From positions 1 to 6,494 of the forward strand of contig JBFIHZ010000250.1 in the NCBI GenBank assembly GCA_041601535.1: 6,494 nt of DNA. The letters run 5' to 3'. The notes beneath the pieces were generated by a model. It did not search any database and was not told where the DNA came from. It was given only the letters and a program-made list of their open reading frames with translations. The DNA is from JBFIHZ01 sp041601535 (lineage in GTDB: Bacteria > Pseudomonadota > Gammaproteobacteria > Xanthomonadales > SZUA-36). How positions within the stretch are numbered: the first letter of the stretch is position 1; each line of letters opens with the position of its first letter. The translations under genes were made by a program, and so were the position numbers. Positions 1-4,364 of this stretch are shown one piece after another.

Positions 1-382
1 ACTGCTGGGCAGGGTCGCTGGACTGCGGGTCACCGTCCACGATCATCGCCAGGATACGGTCACCACGCCCCAACTCACGGAAGTAGCGGATTTCCTCATT
101 GACCCAACGGGAACGGGCTGCAGCGGGCGAACAAATGACAACCAGCGTTTCCGAAGCGGCCAGTTCGCCGCGGATATTACTGCTCAGGTCAGCCGATGAT
201 GAGAGATCCTCACGATCACGAAATACCGGGGTCAGGCGCGCAGGGATCACGCCGTAAAGCCCTTCACGGCCCACCAGCCGTTTGGGCACACGGTAGTTTT
301 CCAGTGCTTTCTGCAAGCTGGCCGCCCAGGCTTCATCCTGGTGGCTGTAACTGATAAACGCCTTGTAATGCAGTGTTTTCAC
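1..382 (-). CDS. TIR-domain protein, N-terminal 127 residues (cut by window edge)
   Basis: Read from a GTG at 382, the protein starts MKTLHYKAFISYSHQDEAWA. The KAFISYSHQDE stretch (residues 7-17) is the classic first strand and loop of a bacterial TIR domain. A BB-loop-like segment follows (FRDREDLSSSADLS, 54-67), then ETLVVICSPAAARSRWVNEE (78-97) and a strand ending IVDGDP (114-119). In TIR NADases such as SARM1 the catalytic glutamate sits in a W-V-x-x-E-I motif; here W93-V-N-E-E-I places Glu97 there. By family knowledge, such domains cleave NAD+ or act as signalling modules, and proteins of this subtype usually carry C-terminal TPR, WD40 or similar repeats. That part would lie beyond base 1 and is not visible. 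An in-frame TAG four codons before the GTG excludes a longer N-terminus. No Shine-Dalgarno is visible. The TIR call is strong; enzymatic activity and any defence role are inference. Confidence 0.9.
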   Translation of the reverse strand, partial: MKTLHYKAFISYSHQDEAWAASLQKALENYRVPKRLVGREGLYGVIPARLTPVFRDREDLSSSADLSSNIRGELAASETLVVICSPAAARSRWVNEEIRYFRELGRGDRILAMIVDGDPQSSDPAQQ

Positions 383-390
383 GACGCCAC

Positions 391-396
391 ACTATA
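391..396 (-). promoter_or_regulatory. possible -10 box directly before the TIR gene
   Basis: On the minus strand TATAGT ends 8 nt before the GTG start of the TIR gene. It matches the sigma70 -10 consensus at five of six bases. No -35 is present: at 17-bp spacing the position is occupied by a C run (415-421). If this box is used, the transcript would start at or next to the GTG, giving a leaderless message, which would fit the missing Shine-Dalgarno. A single hexamer is weak evidence. Confidence 0.25.
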
Positions 397-403
397 CTGC
401 ATC

Positions 404-424
404 ACACCCGGCCTGGGGGGGTGT
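404..424. repeat. Inverted repeat with G7/C7 tract between lipoprotein and TIR gene
   Basis: ACACCC (404-409) pairs with GGGTGT (419-424) across a 9-nt loop that includes part of a run of seven G (415-421, C on the minus strand). It lies in the 64-nt gap between the stop of the upstream lipoprotein gene and the TIR start. No T-run follows on either strand, so it is not a standard intrinsic terminator. It could be an operator, a weak hairpin or chance. Confidence 0.3.
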
Positions 425-446
425 TCTGGTGGGTTTTGCCGGCTTT

Positions 447-1022
447 TTATTTGCCGGTATTTTGCACCCTCGGATCGGTTACCAGCACCTGGCTGCCGGC
501 ACAGTTGCTGGCGCTGACCTGGTAGTAAACATCCCCGGCCTCTTCATTCATATCAATCAGTACCGCAGACGAGGTGCCAAACTCCTTGGTGGCCTGGTAA
601 GCAACACCGGTCAGTGAGTTGGTTTGCGGAAAGGAGGCCAGAAGGGATGGCGTTACGACAGCCGGGTTGAACTCGCCTTTTTCAGTTTGCAGATTGCCAT
701 TGGCTGACAGCTTCACTTCGGCAATCACCCACTGTGGCAGCGGCGGGCCGTCGGAGCAGGTGCGGTCTTTCGGCCCGTTTTTAATCTCAAAACGGATGTA
801 ACCCGTGTTACCCCGCTCGAAACGCACGCAGCCCAGATTGTTGTTGCCGCCTCCGGTGCAACCCTGGTTGCCTGGCAGGTCCAGGCGGTTTTGTCCGGGG
901 TTGGCGGTCAGGCTGACCGTGAAAACCTGCGGCTCGACGGAAGGCTTGATATCGTGCGGCACGCAGGCGCTGAATGCCATGGGTGACAGCAGAATAACGA
1001 TCAGTGAGTATTTACTGCTCAT
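447..1022 (-). CDS. Predicted outer-membrane lipoprotein of unknown function, 191 aa
   Basis: From the ATG at 1022 the protein starts MSSKYSLIVILLSPMAFSAC: a short basic start, a hydrophobic core and a lipobox ending at Cys20, so signal peptidase II should cleave before Cys20. The next residue is Val, not Asp, which favours Lol transport to the outer membrane. The mature part (about 171 residues) has four cysteines (55, 65, 89, 174), an even number that could form two periplasmic disulfides. A Gly/Asn-rich turn (CTGGGNNNLGC, 55-65) is followed by beta-type segments such as VRFERGNTGYIRFEI (66-80), suggesting a small beta-rich domain. I recognise no family. The open frame extends upstream to 1100, but that extension would put 26 cysteine-rich residues before the signal peptide; the GGAG at 1031-1034 supports 1022. 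The TIR gene follows 64 nt after its stop on the same strand, so co-transcription is possible but unproven. Confidence 0.8.
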   Translation of the reverse strand: MSSKYSLIVILLSPMAFSACVPHDIKPSVEPQVFTVSLTANPGQNRLDLPGNQGCTGGGNNNLGCVRFERGNTGYIRFEIKNGPKDRTCSDGPPLPQWVIAEVKLSANGNLQTEKGEFNPAVVTPSLLASFPQTNSLTGVAYQATKEFGTSSAVLIDMNEEAGDVYYQVSASNCAGSQVLVTDPRVQNTGK

Positions 1023-1030
1023 GTTCTGTA

Positions 1031-1034
1031 CTCC
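1031..1034 (-). promoter_or_regulatory. Shine-Dalgarno deciding the lipoprotein start at 1022
   Basis: On the minus strand GGAG lies 8 nt before the ATG at 1022. The signal peptide begins directly at that ATG, so this site rejects the longer in-frame start at 1100. Confidence 0.7.
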
Positions 1035-1085
1035 AGTGCGGCTTTGGAATGGACGCTGCCCGATCCTGGCGTGGCAGCAGCATTT

Positions 1086-1099
1086 TGCACTCGCGTGCA
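1086..1099. repeat. Short palindrome TGCAC-N4-GTGCA in divergent intergenic region
   Basis: TGCAC (1086-1090) and GTGCA (1095-1099) form a perfect 5-bp dyad with a 4-nt centre. It sits between the divergent lipoprotein and ycgL genes, 64 bp upstream of the lipoprotein start. Its size and symmetry fit a small regulator site, but a 10-base match can arise by chance. Confidence 0.25.
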
Positions 1100-1136
1100 T
1101 TTGATATCACCCTCGGGTTCTTTACCCCTGGACTCT

Positions 1137-1142
1137 TATAAT
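1137..1142 (+). promoter_or_regulatory. Consensus -10 hexamer upstream of ycgL (alternative promoter)
   Basis: TATAAT matches the sigma70 -10 consensus exactly. No good -35 exists at 15-19 bp spacing (GGGTTC at 16 bp is the nearest). It would give a leader of roughly 75 nt for ycgL. The promoter at 1165-1193 has the better overall structure. Confidence 0.3.
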
Positions 1143-1164
1143 AATGGAGATGCTGTCATTTGCG

Positions 1165-1193
1165 TGAACACCAGCTACGCCAGTCGCTATACT
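1165..1193 (+). promoter_or_regulatory. Probable sigma70 promoter of ycgL
   Basis: TGAACA (1165-1170, four of six to TTGACA), a 17-bp spacer and TATACT (1188-1193, five of six to TATAAT). The start of transcription would fall near 1200, about 25 nt before the ycgL ATG. Confidence 0.45.
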
Positions 1194-1224
1194 GGCAACC
1201 CCGCAATGCGAACTGGCTGTTTAT

Positions 1225-1494
1225 ATGCTTTGCACCGTACTTCGCTCTGACAAAAGACAATACACCTATATCTATCTGGCCGACGGCATGGAGTTTGACG
1301 AGCTTCCGGAACCCTTGCGCCACTCCTTCGGCGCACCTCAGGAAGTCATGAGGCTGGACCTGGAGCAGCGGCAATCGCTGGCCAACGCCAATATCGAAAC
1401 CGTGCGCGCGGCCGTTGAAACCTCGGGCTTTTACCTGCAGATGCCGCCGGAAACCGATATCGATGAGTTGCTGAACCAGCACTCTGGCGGCTAG
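1225..1494 (+). CDS. ycgL: YcgL domain-containing protein, 89 aa
   Basis: The sequence follows the YcgL (DUF709) family from end to end. The start MLCTVLRSDKRQYTYIYL corresponds to the family pattern M-x-C-x-x-x-R-S-x-K-R-x-x-T-Y-x-Y. LPEPLRHSFGAPQEVMRLDL (27-46) matches the P-E-x-L-x-x-x-F-G-x-P segment. The stretch 52-77 (ANANIETVRAAVETSGFYLQ, then MPPETD) matches the N-A-D-I-E-x-V-x-x-A-L, G-Y-Y-L-Q-x-P-P region. Family members are small soluble alpha/beta proteins found in Gammaproteobacteria, often beside rnd (ribonuclease D) or ycgN; their function is not established. Neither neighbour is here. The start is set by family alignment, since no clear Shine-Dalgarno precedes the ATG. Length is normal. 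It is the only plus-strand gene in the window and is probably monocistronic. Confidence 0.93.
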   Translation: MLCTVLRSDKRQYTYIYLADGMEFDELPEPLRHSFGAPQEVMRLDLEQRQSLANANIETVRAAVETSGFYLQMPPETDIDELLNQHSGG

Positions 1495-1699
1495 AGAGCT
1501 ATTCCTGGCTTGCCTATCTTACCCTGCGTCGACCACATGGCCGACGAGAGCTAAACCCTATCTGCACGGACAAACCACCGCGGCGTTTTGTGTTCGGCGA
1601 CGGTTTGGAAGGCCTCCTGGGCTTGCACGCAGTTCGGTAGGGCCCAGCGCAAGGCTCGTCAACAAATCAACCATCTTTCAGGTCAATGCTGAACGCACC
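1495..1699. other. Intergenic stretch between convergent ycgL and lipoprotein gene
   Basis: These 205 bases separate the stops of two convergent genes. I see no RNA gene and no hairpin with a T-run. CTGGGC (1617-1622) and GCCCAG (1642-1647) form a 6-bp dyad with a 19-nt loop. On the minus strand, 1551-1658 is an open segment ending in TAG whose 35-residue translation, running from RALRWALPNC to KTPRWFVRADRV, has protein-like composition. It is closed upstream by TGA, has no ATG and matches no family I recognise. It could be a 3' remnant of a decayed gene or chance. Confidence 0.4.
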
Positions 1700-2368
1700 T
1701 TACGAACAATTGAGCGCTTCTACAATGACAGTCGCACCGGACGTGGTGGTATCCGCTTTAACCACGAAATATGAGTTCGCGCCTGCCACGGCGGCCGCAT
1801 CCAGCGCCAAATTCATCGCACGCTCGATATTCAGTGTGGATTCCCTTTGGCCTCCTGACCCACGTGTGATGGTATTGATGAATTCACATGAATCCTTCTC
1901 AGTCTGATCCACGGAGCGCAGGGAGGAACCAGAGGTTCTTGGTGCCGGGGTTGGCACTGCGCCCATACTCTGCGAGACCCTGCTTCCAAAACAGTAGTTT
2001 CGAGTCATTGTCACGGAGTCGACGATGTCCCAGTGCGCATCAGTGGAGGCATCCACCCCACCACCGATAATACCCCCAACAAGAACATTACCCCAGACCA
2101 TGCTGCTCTTGGTCGGTGTAATACGAAGGGTCAGCTTTTCTGGCCCGTCACTACACTGGATGGTCAGATCCTGGTCACTCTTGTCAAACGTCACCGGCCC
2201 AGGGGCCGAAAAATCCCATCTGCCCTTCTTGTTAGTGGCCTCACACGAAATCGATTCAGAGCAATTCGAGATTTGAACCAGGACGGTATCCGTCTTCCCT
2301 TTGGTGATGGTCGCACAACCAGAACAAGTCATTAGTGCCAACAACAACGCAAATGACATTTTTATCAT
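1700..2368 (-). CDS. Predicted lipoprotein: CATI-type N-terminal part plus DUF4156/RcsF-like C-terminal part, 222 aa
   Basis: From the ATG at 2368 the protein begins MIKMSFALLLALMTCSGC, a lipoprotein signal with the lipid-carrying cysteine at 18. The mature start CATITKGKTDTV (18-29) and the Gly-rich hydrophobic stretch GNVLVGGIIGGGVDAS (93-108) followed by TDAHWDIVDSV are hallmarks of a widespread family of CATI lipoproteins. A Ser/Pro/Thr-rich linker (about 130-155) leads to a C-terminal domain (about 160-222) with SCEFINTITRGSGG, then ERAMNLALDAAAVAGANSY and FVV, the pattern of DUF4156/RcsF-like envelope domains. Six mature cysteines (36, 42, 72, 126, 161, 221) suggest disulfides. Residue +2 is Ala, fitting outer-membrane sorting. 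A GTG start at 2374 is possible but lies only 2 nt after the G-rich Shine-Dalgarno; the ATG at 2368 has 8 nt. The family assignments come from pattern recognition, and the molecular function is unknown. Confidence 0.8.
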   Translation of the reverse strand: MIKMSFALLLALMTCSGCATITKGKTDTVLVQISNCSESISCEATNKKGRWDFSAPGPVTFDKSDQDLTIQCSDGPEKLTLRITPTKSSMVWGNVLVGGIIGGGVDASTDAHWDIVDSVTMTRNYCFGSRVSQSMGAVPTPAPRTSGSSLRSVDQTEKDSCEFINTITRGSGGQRESTLNIERAMNLALDAAAVAGANSYFVVKADTTTSGATVIVEALNCS

Positions 2369-2376
2369 GTTCACTG

Positions 2377-2381
2377 CCCCC
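2377..2381 (-). promoter_or_regulatory. G-rich ribosome binding site deciding the start at 2368
   Basis: On the minus strand GGGGG lies 8 nt before the ATG at 2368 and 2 nt before the GTG at 2374. The spacing favours the ATG. The all-G site is a less usual Shine-Dalgarno than the GGAG type seen at other genes in this window. Confidence 0.45.
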
Positions 2382-2392
2382 GTTTGGCTGGT

Positions 2393-2421
2393 TTTATACT
2401 AATGTGTAACCAAATGGTTAA
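2393..2421 (-). promoter_or_regulatory. Probable sigma70 promoter of the CATI-type lipoprotein
   Basis: On the minus strand TTAACC (2421-2416, four of six to TTGACA), a 17-bp spacer and TATAAA (2398-2393, five of six). Transcription would start near 2386, leaving about 18 nt of leader that includes the Shine-Dalgarno. The -35 box is overlapped by the 14-bp dyad at 2407-2420. Confidence 0.55.
2407..2420. repeat. 14-bp dyad overlapping the lipoprotein promoter -35 (candidate operator)
   Basis: TAACCA (2407-2412) and TGGTTA (2415-2420) form a perfect 6-bp inverted repeat with a 2-nt centre. It covers most of the -35 hexamer and enters the spacer, a typical place for a repressor site. No regulator is identified. 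Confidence 0.4.
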
Positions 2422-2625
2422 ATCTCTCACCCGGGTACCAGTTATTCAAAGTCAACATGCGAAGCAAATTTGGTACCAGAGGCGGGTATCGAAACTGGAA
2501 TAGACCCCGGTAGCAGGCTTGCGCATGGCCGCAGCCGGTTTCAAAGCGCGGTGCAGACCTGGCGATTCGAATTTGGAATTGAGGGGCCTACGCTGACCCC
2601 GTTTCTTGCTTCCTGCTTATTCGGC
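2422..2625. other. Intergenic stretch between hprA-like gene and lipoprotein promoter
   Basis: No gene is supported here. GGTACCAG occurs twice (2434-2441 and 2472-2479), 38 nt apart. The second copy belongs to a segment that, on the minus strand, reads like the 3' end of a tRNA (2471-2493). Near the end of the dehydrogenase gene, 2583-2600 can form a 4-bp GC hairpin with a 10-nt loop and no T-run, so it is not a convincing terminator. Confidence 0.4.
2471..2493 (-). other. tRNA 3'-end-like fragment (T-loop to CCA), possible attachment-site or tRNA remnant
   Basis: On the minus strand this reads TTCGATA, then CCCGC, then CTCTGGT, A, CCA: the order T-loop, T-stem 3' strand, acceptor 3' strand, discriminator, CCA. 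The bases before it (CCAGT) do not pair with CCCGC, and no matching 5' acceptor (ACCAGAG) was found about 75 nt upstream. It is therefore not a functional tRNA. It may be a relic of integration at a tRNA 3' end, or coincidence. Confidence 0.2.
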
Positions 2626-3630
2626 TTAAACGCAGTTGATTGGGCTACCGTTGAGGTAGGCATTGACGATCTGCGCCAGCTGGTCAACCGCGGCCTGGCG
2701 CGCCGTGCGGCTGGCCCAGGCATTGTGCGGGGTGATCAGCAGGTTGGGAATGTCATCGGCCAGCAGCACGTGATCACGCGGCGGGGGTTCCTGGCTGAGC
2801 GTATCCAGCCCGGCACCGGCGATCACGCCTGCGCGTAGCGCATCCGCCAGGTCCTGCTCCACCACGATGCCGCCCCTGGCGGTATTGATCAGCACGGCAT
2901 CAGGCTTCATGCGGCGCAGCAGGCTGGCATCTATTAATCCACGGGTTTCGTCCGACAGCGGGCAATGGATGGAAAGCACATCCGCCTGGCTGACGGCGTC
3001 TTCAAACGATACCCGGCCAGTCCGGGGCGCAACGCCACGGCGTTCGGCCACCAGCACCTGCATGCCCAGGGCACGCGCCAGCGCAGCGCTGGCACGCCCC
3101 AGAACGCCGTAACCGATGACCGCGAAGTTCAGCCCCCTGGCTTGCCGGATGGGGCGCTGATTCAGGCAGAACTGCCGGGCATTGCTCCACGCGCCAGCGC
3201 GCACCCGCTGCCAGTACCAGGGTTGGCCGGTCAGCAGGTTCAGCATCAGCGTGATGGTGTGCTGCGCCACCGCATCGCTGGCGTAATCGCGGATGTTGCA
3301 CACGGTAATGCCGCGCTCGCGCGCCGCCACCAGGTCCACATTGTTGGTGCCGGTGGCGGCCAACGCGATCAGTTTAAGGCGCGGGGATTGTTCCATCACG
3401 TCCCGCCCGATCAGGCACTTGTTGCTGAGCGCGACATCGGCATCGGCCAGGCGGTCCGCCACGGTTTCCGGCTCACTGAAATCATGCCAGCGCCACTGCG
3501 GCAGGCTGCGTTCCAGGTGGCTGAAGTCCAGATCACCAATGTCCACGGTTTCCCGGTCAAGAAAAACGCCCCTATGCAAACCGGCTGTGCGGGCTGGGCC
3601 TCGCGGCGTACGGGATTTGGCATCAGACAT
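2626..3630 (-). CDS. hprA: D-2-hydroxyacid dehydrogenase, hydroxypyruvate reductase/glycerate dehydrogenase type, 334 aa
   Basis: By family, this cytoplasmic enzyme reduces hydroxypyruvate (and often glyoxylate) to D-glycerate with NAD(P)H, linking C2 and serine-type metabolism to central carbon. From about residue 21 (GVFLDRETVD) the protein follows methylotroph HprA: SNKCLIGRDV (69-78), LKLIALAATGTNNVD (85-99) and VCNIRDYASDAVAQHT (110-125). The Rossmann loop G-Y-G-V-L-G is at 173-178. The catalytic triad is Arg252 in INTARGG, Glu281 in QEPP and His302 in TPHNAW, so the enzyme looks intact. The acidic residue ending strand beta-2 appears to be Glu196, followed by two arginines, so NADH versus NADPH preference is open. 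A 20-residue basic extension precedes the family start; the ATG at 3630 has only AGG at 9 nt, but no better start exists. It lies downstream of the exbD terminator and is probably transcribed separately. The exact substrate is inferred. Confidence 0.88.
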   Translation of the reverse strand: MSDAKSRTPRGPARTAGLHRGVFLDRETVDIGDLDFSHLERSLPQWRWHDFSEPETVADRLADADVALSNKCLIGRDVMEQSPRLKLIALAATGTNNVDLVAARERGITVCNIRDYASDAVAQHTITLMLNLLTGQPWYWQRVRAGAWSNARQFCLNQRPIRQARGLNFAVIGYGVLGRASAALARALGMQVLVAERRGVAPRTGRVSFEDAVSQADVLSIHCPLSDETRGLIDASLLRRMKPDAVLINTARGGIVVEQDLADALRAGVIAGAGLDTLSQEPPPRDHVLLADDIPNLLITPHNAWASRTARQAAVDQLAQIVNAYLNGSPINCV

Positions 3631-3718
3631 GAAGGCGAACCTGAATAATCATTGCTTAAGCCTTGAAGGCCCACTTGCGGCAGACGGCAGATGCCACCGG
3701 ACGGACCACCCGCGCACG

Positions 3719-3743
3719 AAAAAGGCCGTCAGCGACGGCCTTT
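3719..3743 (-). terminator. Rho-independent terminator of exbD
   Basis: On the minus strand AAAGGCCGTC, loop GCT and GACGGCCTTT form a perfect 10-bp stem, and the T-run continues to five T. It starts about 20 nt after the exbD stop. On the plus strand no T-run follows beyond the stem, so it acts towards lower coordinates. Confidence 0.92.
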
Positions 3744-3763
3744 CCGGAGTTTCCATTGCGCGG

Positions 3764-4168
3764 CTACTTGTTGCTGGTGGCGACGCTTACCGCCTCAATG
3801 CCTACCGCCTTGGCCGCATCCAGGATGGTGACCAGGGATTCGGTATCCGCTTCCGGATGTGCCGCAATCACCAGGGGGGAATCCGGCTTTTCCGCTTTCT
3901 CACGTTCCAGGTTGGCCTGCACGGCGCGGGATTCCAGGATGCGGCCCTTGATGCTGATCAGGCTGCTGGCATCGATCTTGACCACGATCGGCCCCTTCTT
4001 CACCTCAACTTCCTTGGGCGGCGTGTTCGACGGACGTGAAACTTCCAGCCCCTGTTCTTTGACAAAGGACGTGGTGACGATAAAGAAAATCAACATGATA
4101 AAAACGATGTCGAGCATCGGCGTGATGTTGATTTCCGCCTCGTCGTCTATAACGTGTTTTCTGCGCAT
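3764..4168 (-). CDS. exbD: ExbD/TolR-family biopolymer transport protein, TonB2 type, 134 aa
   Basis: ExbD forms, with ExbB, the inner-membrane motor that uses proton-motive force to energise TonB and outer-membrane receptors. The N-terminus MRRKHVIDDEAEINITPMLD is cytosolic and runs into one membrane helix (about 17-36, PMLDIVFIMLIFFIVTTSF). Asp20 in this helix corresponds to the essential proton-path aspartate (Asp25 of E. coli ExbD). The periplasmic part (about 37-134) has VSRPSNTPPKEVEVKKGPIV (43-62) and a C-terminal alpha/beta domain. The sequence around the helix matches the ExbD2 branch found with TonB2 systems. The frame stays open to 4225, but the ATG at 4168 has a GAGG-type Shine-Dalgarno at 8 nt and matches the family start. 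No exbB or tonB is adjacent: upstream, after a 195-nt gap, comes a kinase gene. Length is normal and the gene looks intact. Confidence 0.93.
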   Translation of the reverse strand: MRRKHVIDDEAEINITPMLDIVFIMLIFFIVTTSFVKEQGLEVSRPSNTPPKEVEVKKGPIVVKIDASSLISIKGRILESRAVQANLEREKAEKPDSPLVIAAHPEADTESLVTILDAAKAVGIEAVSVATSNK

Positions 4169-4176
4169 TGAGTAAA

Positions 4177-4181
4177 CCTCT
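4177..4181 (-). promoter_or_regulatory. Shine-Dalgarno deciding the exbD start
   Basis: On the minus strand AGAGG lies 8 nt before the ATG at 4168. It supports the 134-residue protein over the 19-residue longer in-frame reading from 4225. Confidence 0.7.
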
Positions 4182-4197
4182 GTTATGCCGCCGCCAG

Positions 4198-4218
4198 CGT
4201 GCCAACTTGCGGGGCACG
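4198..4218. repeat. Inverted repeat CGTGCC-N9-GGCACG upstream of exbD
   Basis: CGTGCC (4198-4203) and GGCACG (4213-4218) form perfect 6-bp arms around a 9-nt centre, about 30 bp before the exbD start. It could be a regulator site or a leader hairpin. It does not resemble the Fur box expected for iron-regulated TonB systems. The rest of the 4169-4364 gap shows no gene, no convincing promoter and no clear terminator for the kinase gene. Confidence 0.3.
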
Positions 4219-4364
4219 GGAGCAACAGCTTACTGAAATACCACCGTTTTCGCCACTGTTACCCTCGTTCAGAGCGACCTGGCGGGCAGCAATTACCGGC
4301 CTTGCCGCTGGTTGGTTACAGCCCATGAGCGAGCGGCCGCCACGTTATGCGCTTATTCTTCAGG

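Noticed and set aside
441..470. Terminator-like hairpin at the end of the first lipoprotein gene (CCGGC, 9-nt loop, GCCGG)
   Set aside because: The stem has only 5 bp, overlaps the last codons of the gene, and no T-run follows on the minus strand.
1023..1100. 26-residue N-terminal extension of the first lipoprotein (start at 1100)
   Set aside because: It would place a cysteine-rich segment before an otherwise perfect signal peptide, while the internal ATG at 1022 has a good ribosome site.
2583..2600. Hairpin downstream of the dehydrogenase gene as a terminator (GGGG, 10-nt loop, CCCC)
   Set aside because: Four base pairs, a large loop and no T-run; no better candidate was seen.
2965..4039. 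Overlapping plus-strand open frames (227 and 248 codons) opposite the dehydrogenase and exbD
   Set aside because: One runs across two real genes and the terminator between them; both have low-complexity Arg/His/Ala composition and no family pattern.
4190..4204. Sigma54-like element upstream of exbD (TGGCACG with GC at the -12 position, minus strand)
   Set aside because: The -24 half is good but the -12 half keeps only GC. The implied transcription start would fall inside the Shine-Dalgarno, leaving no usable ribosome site.
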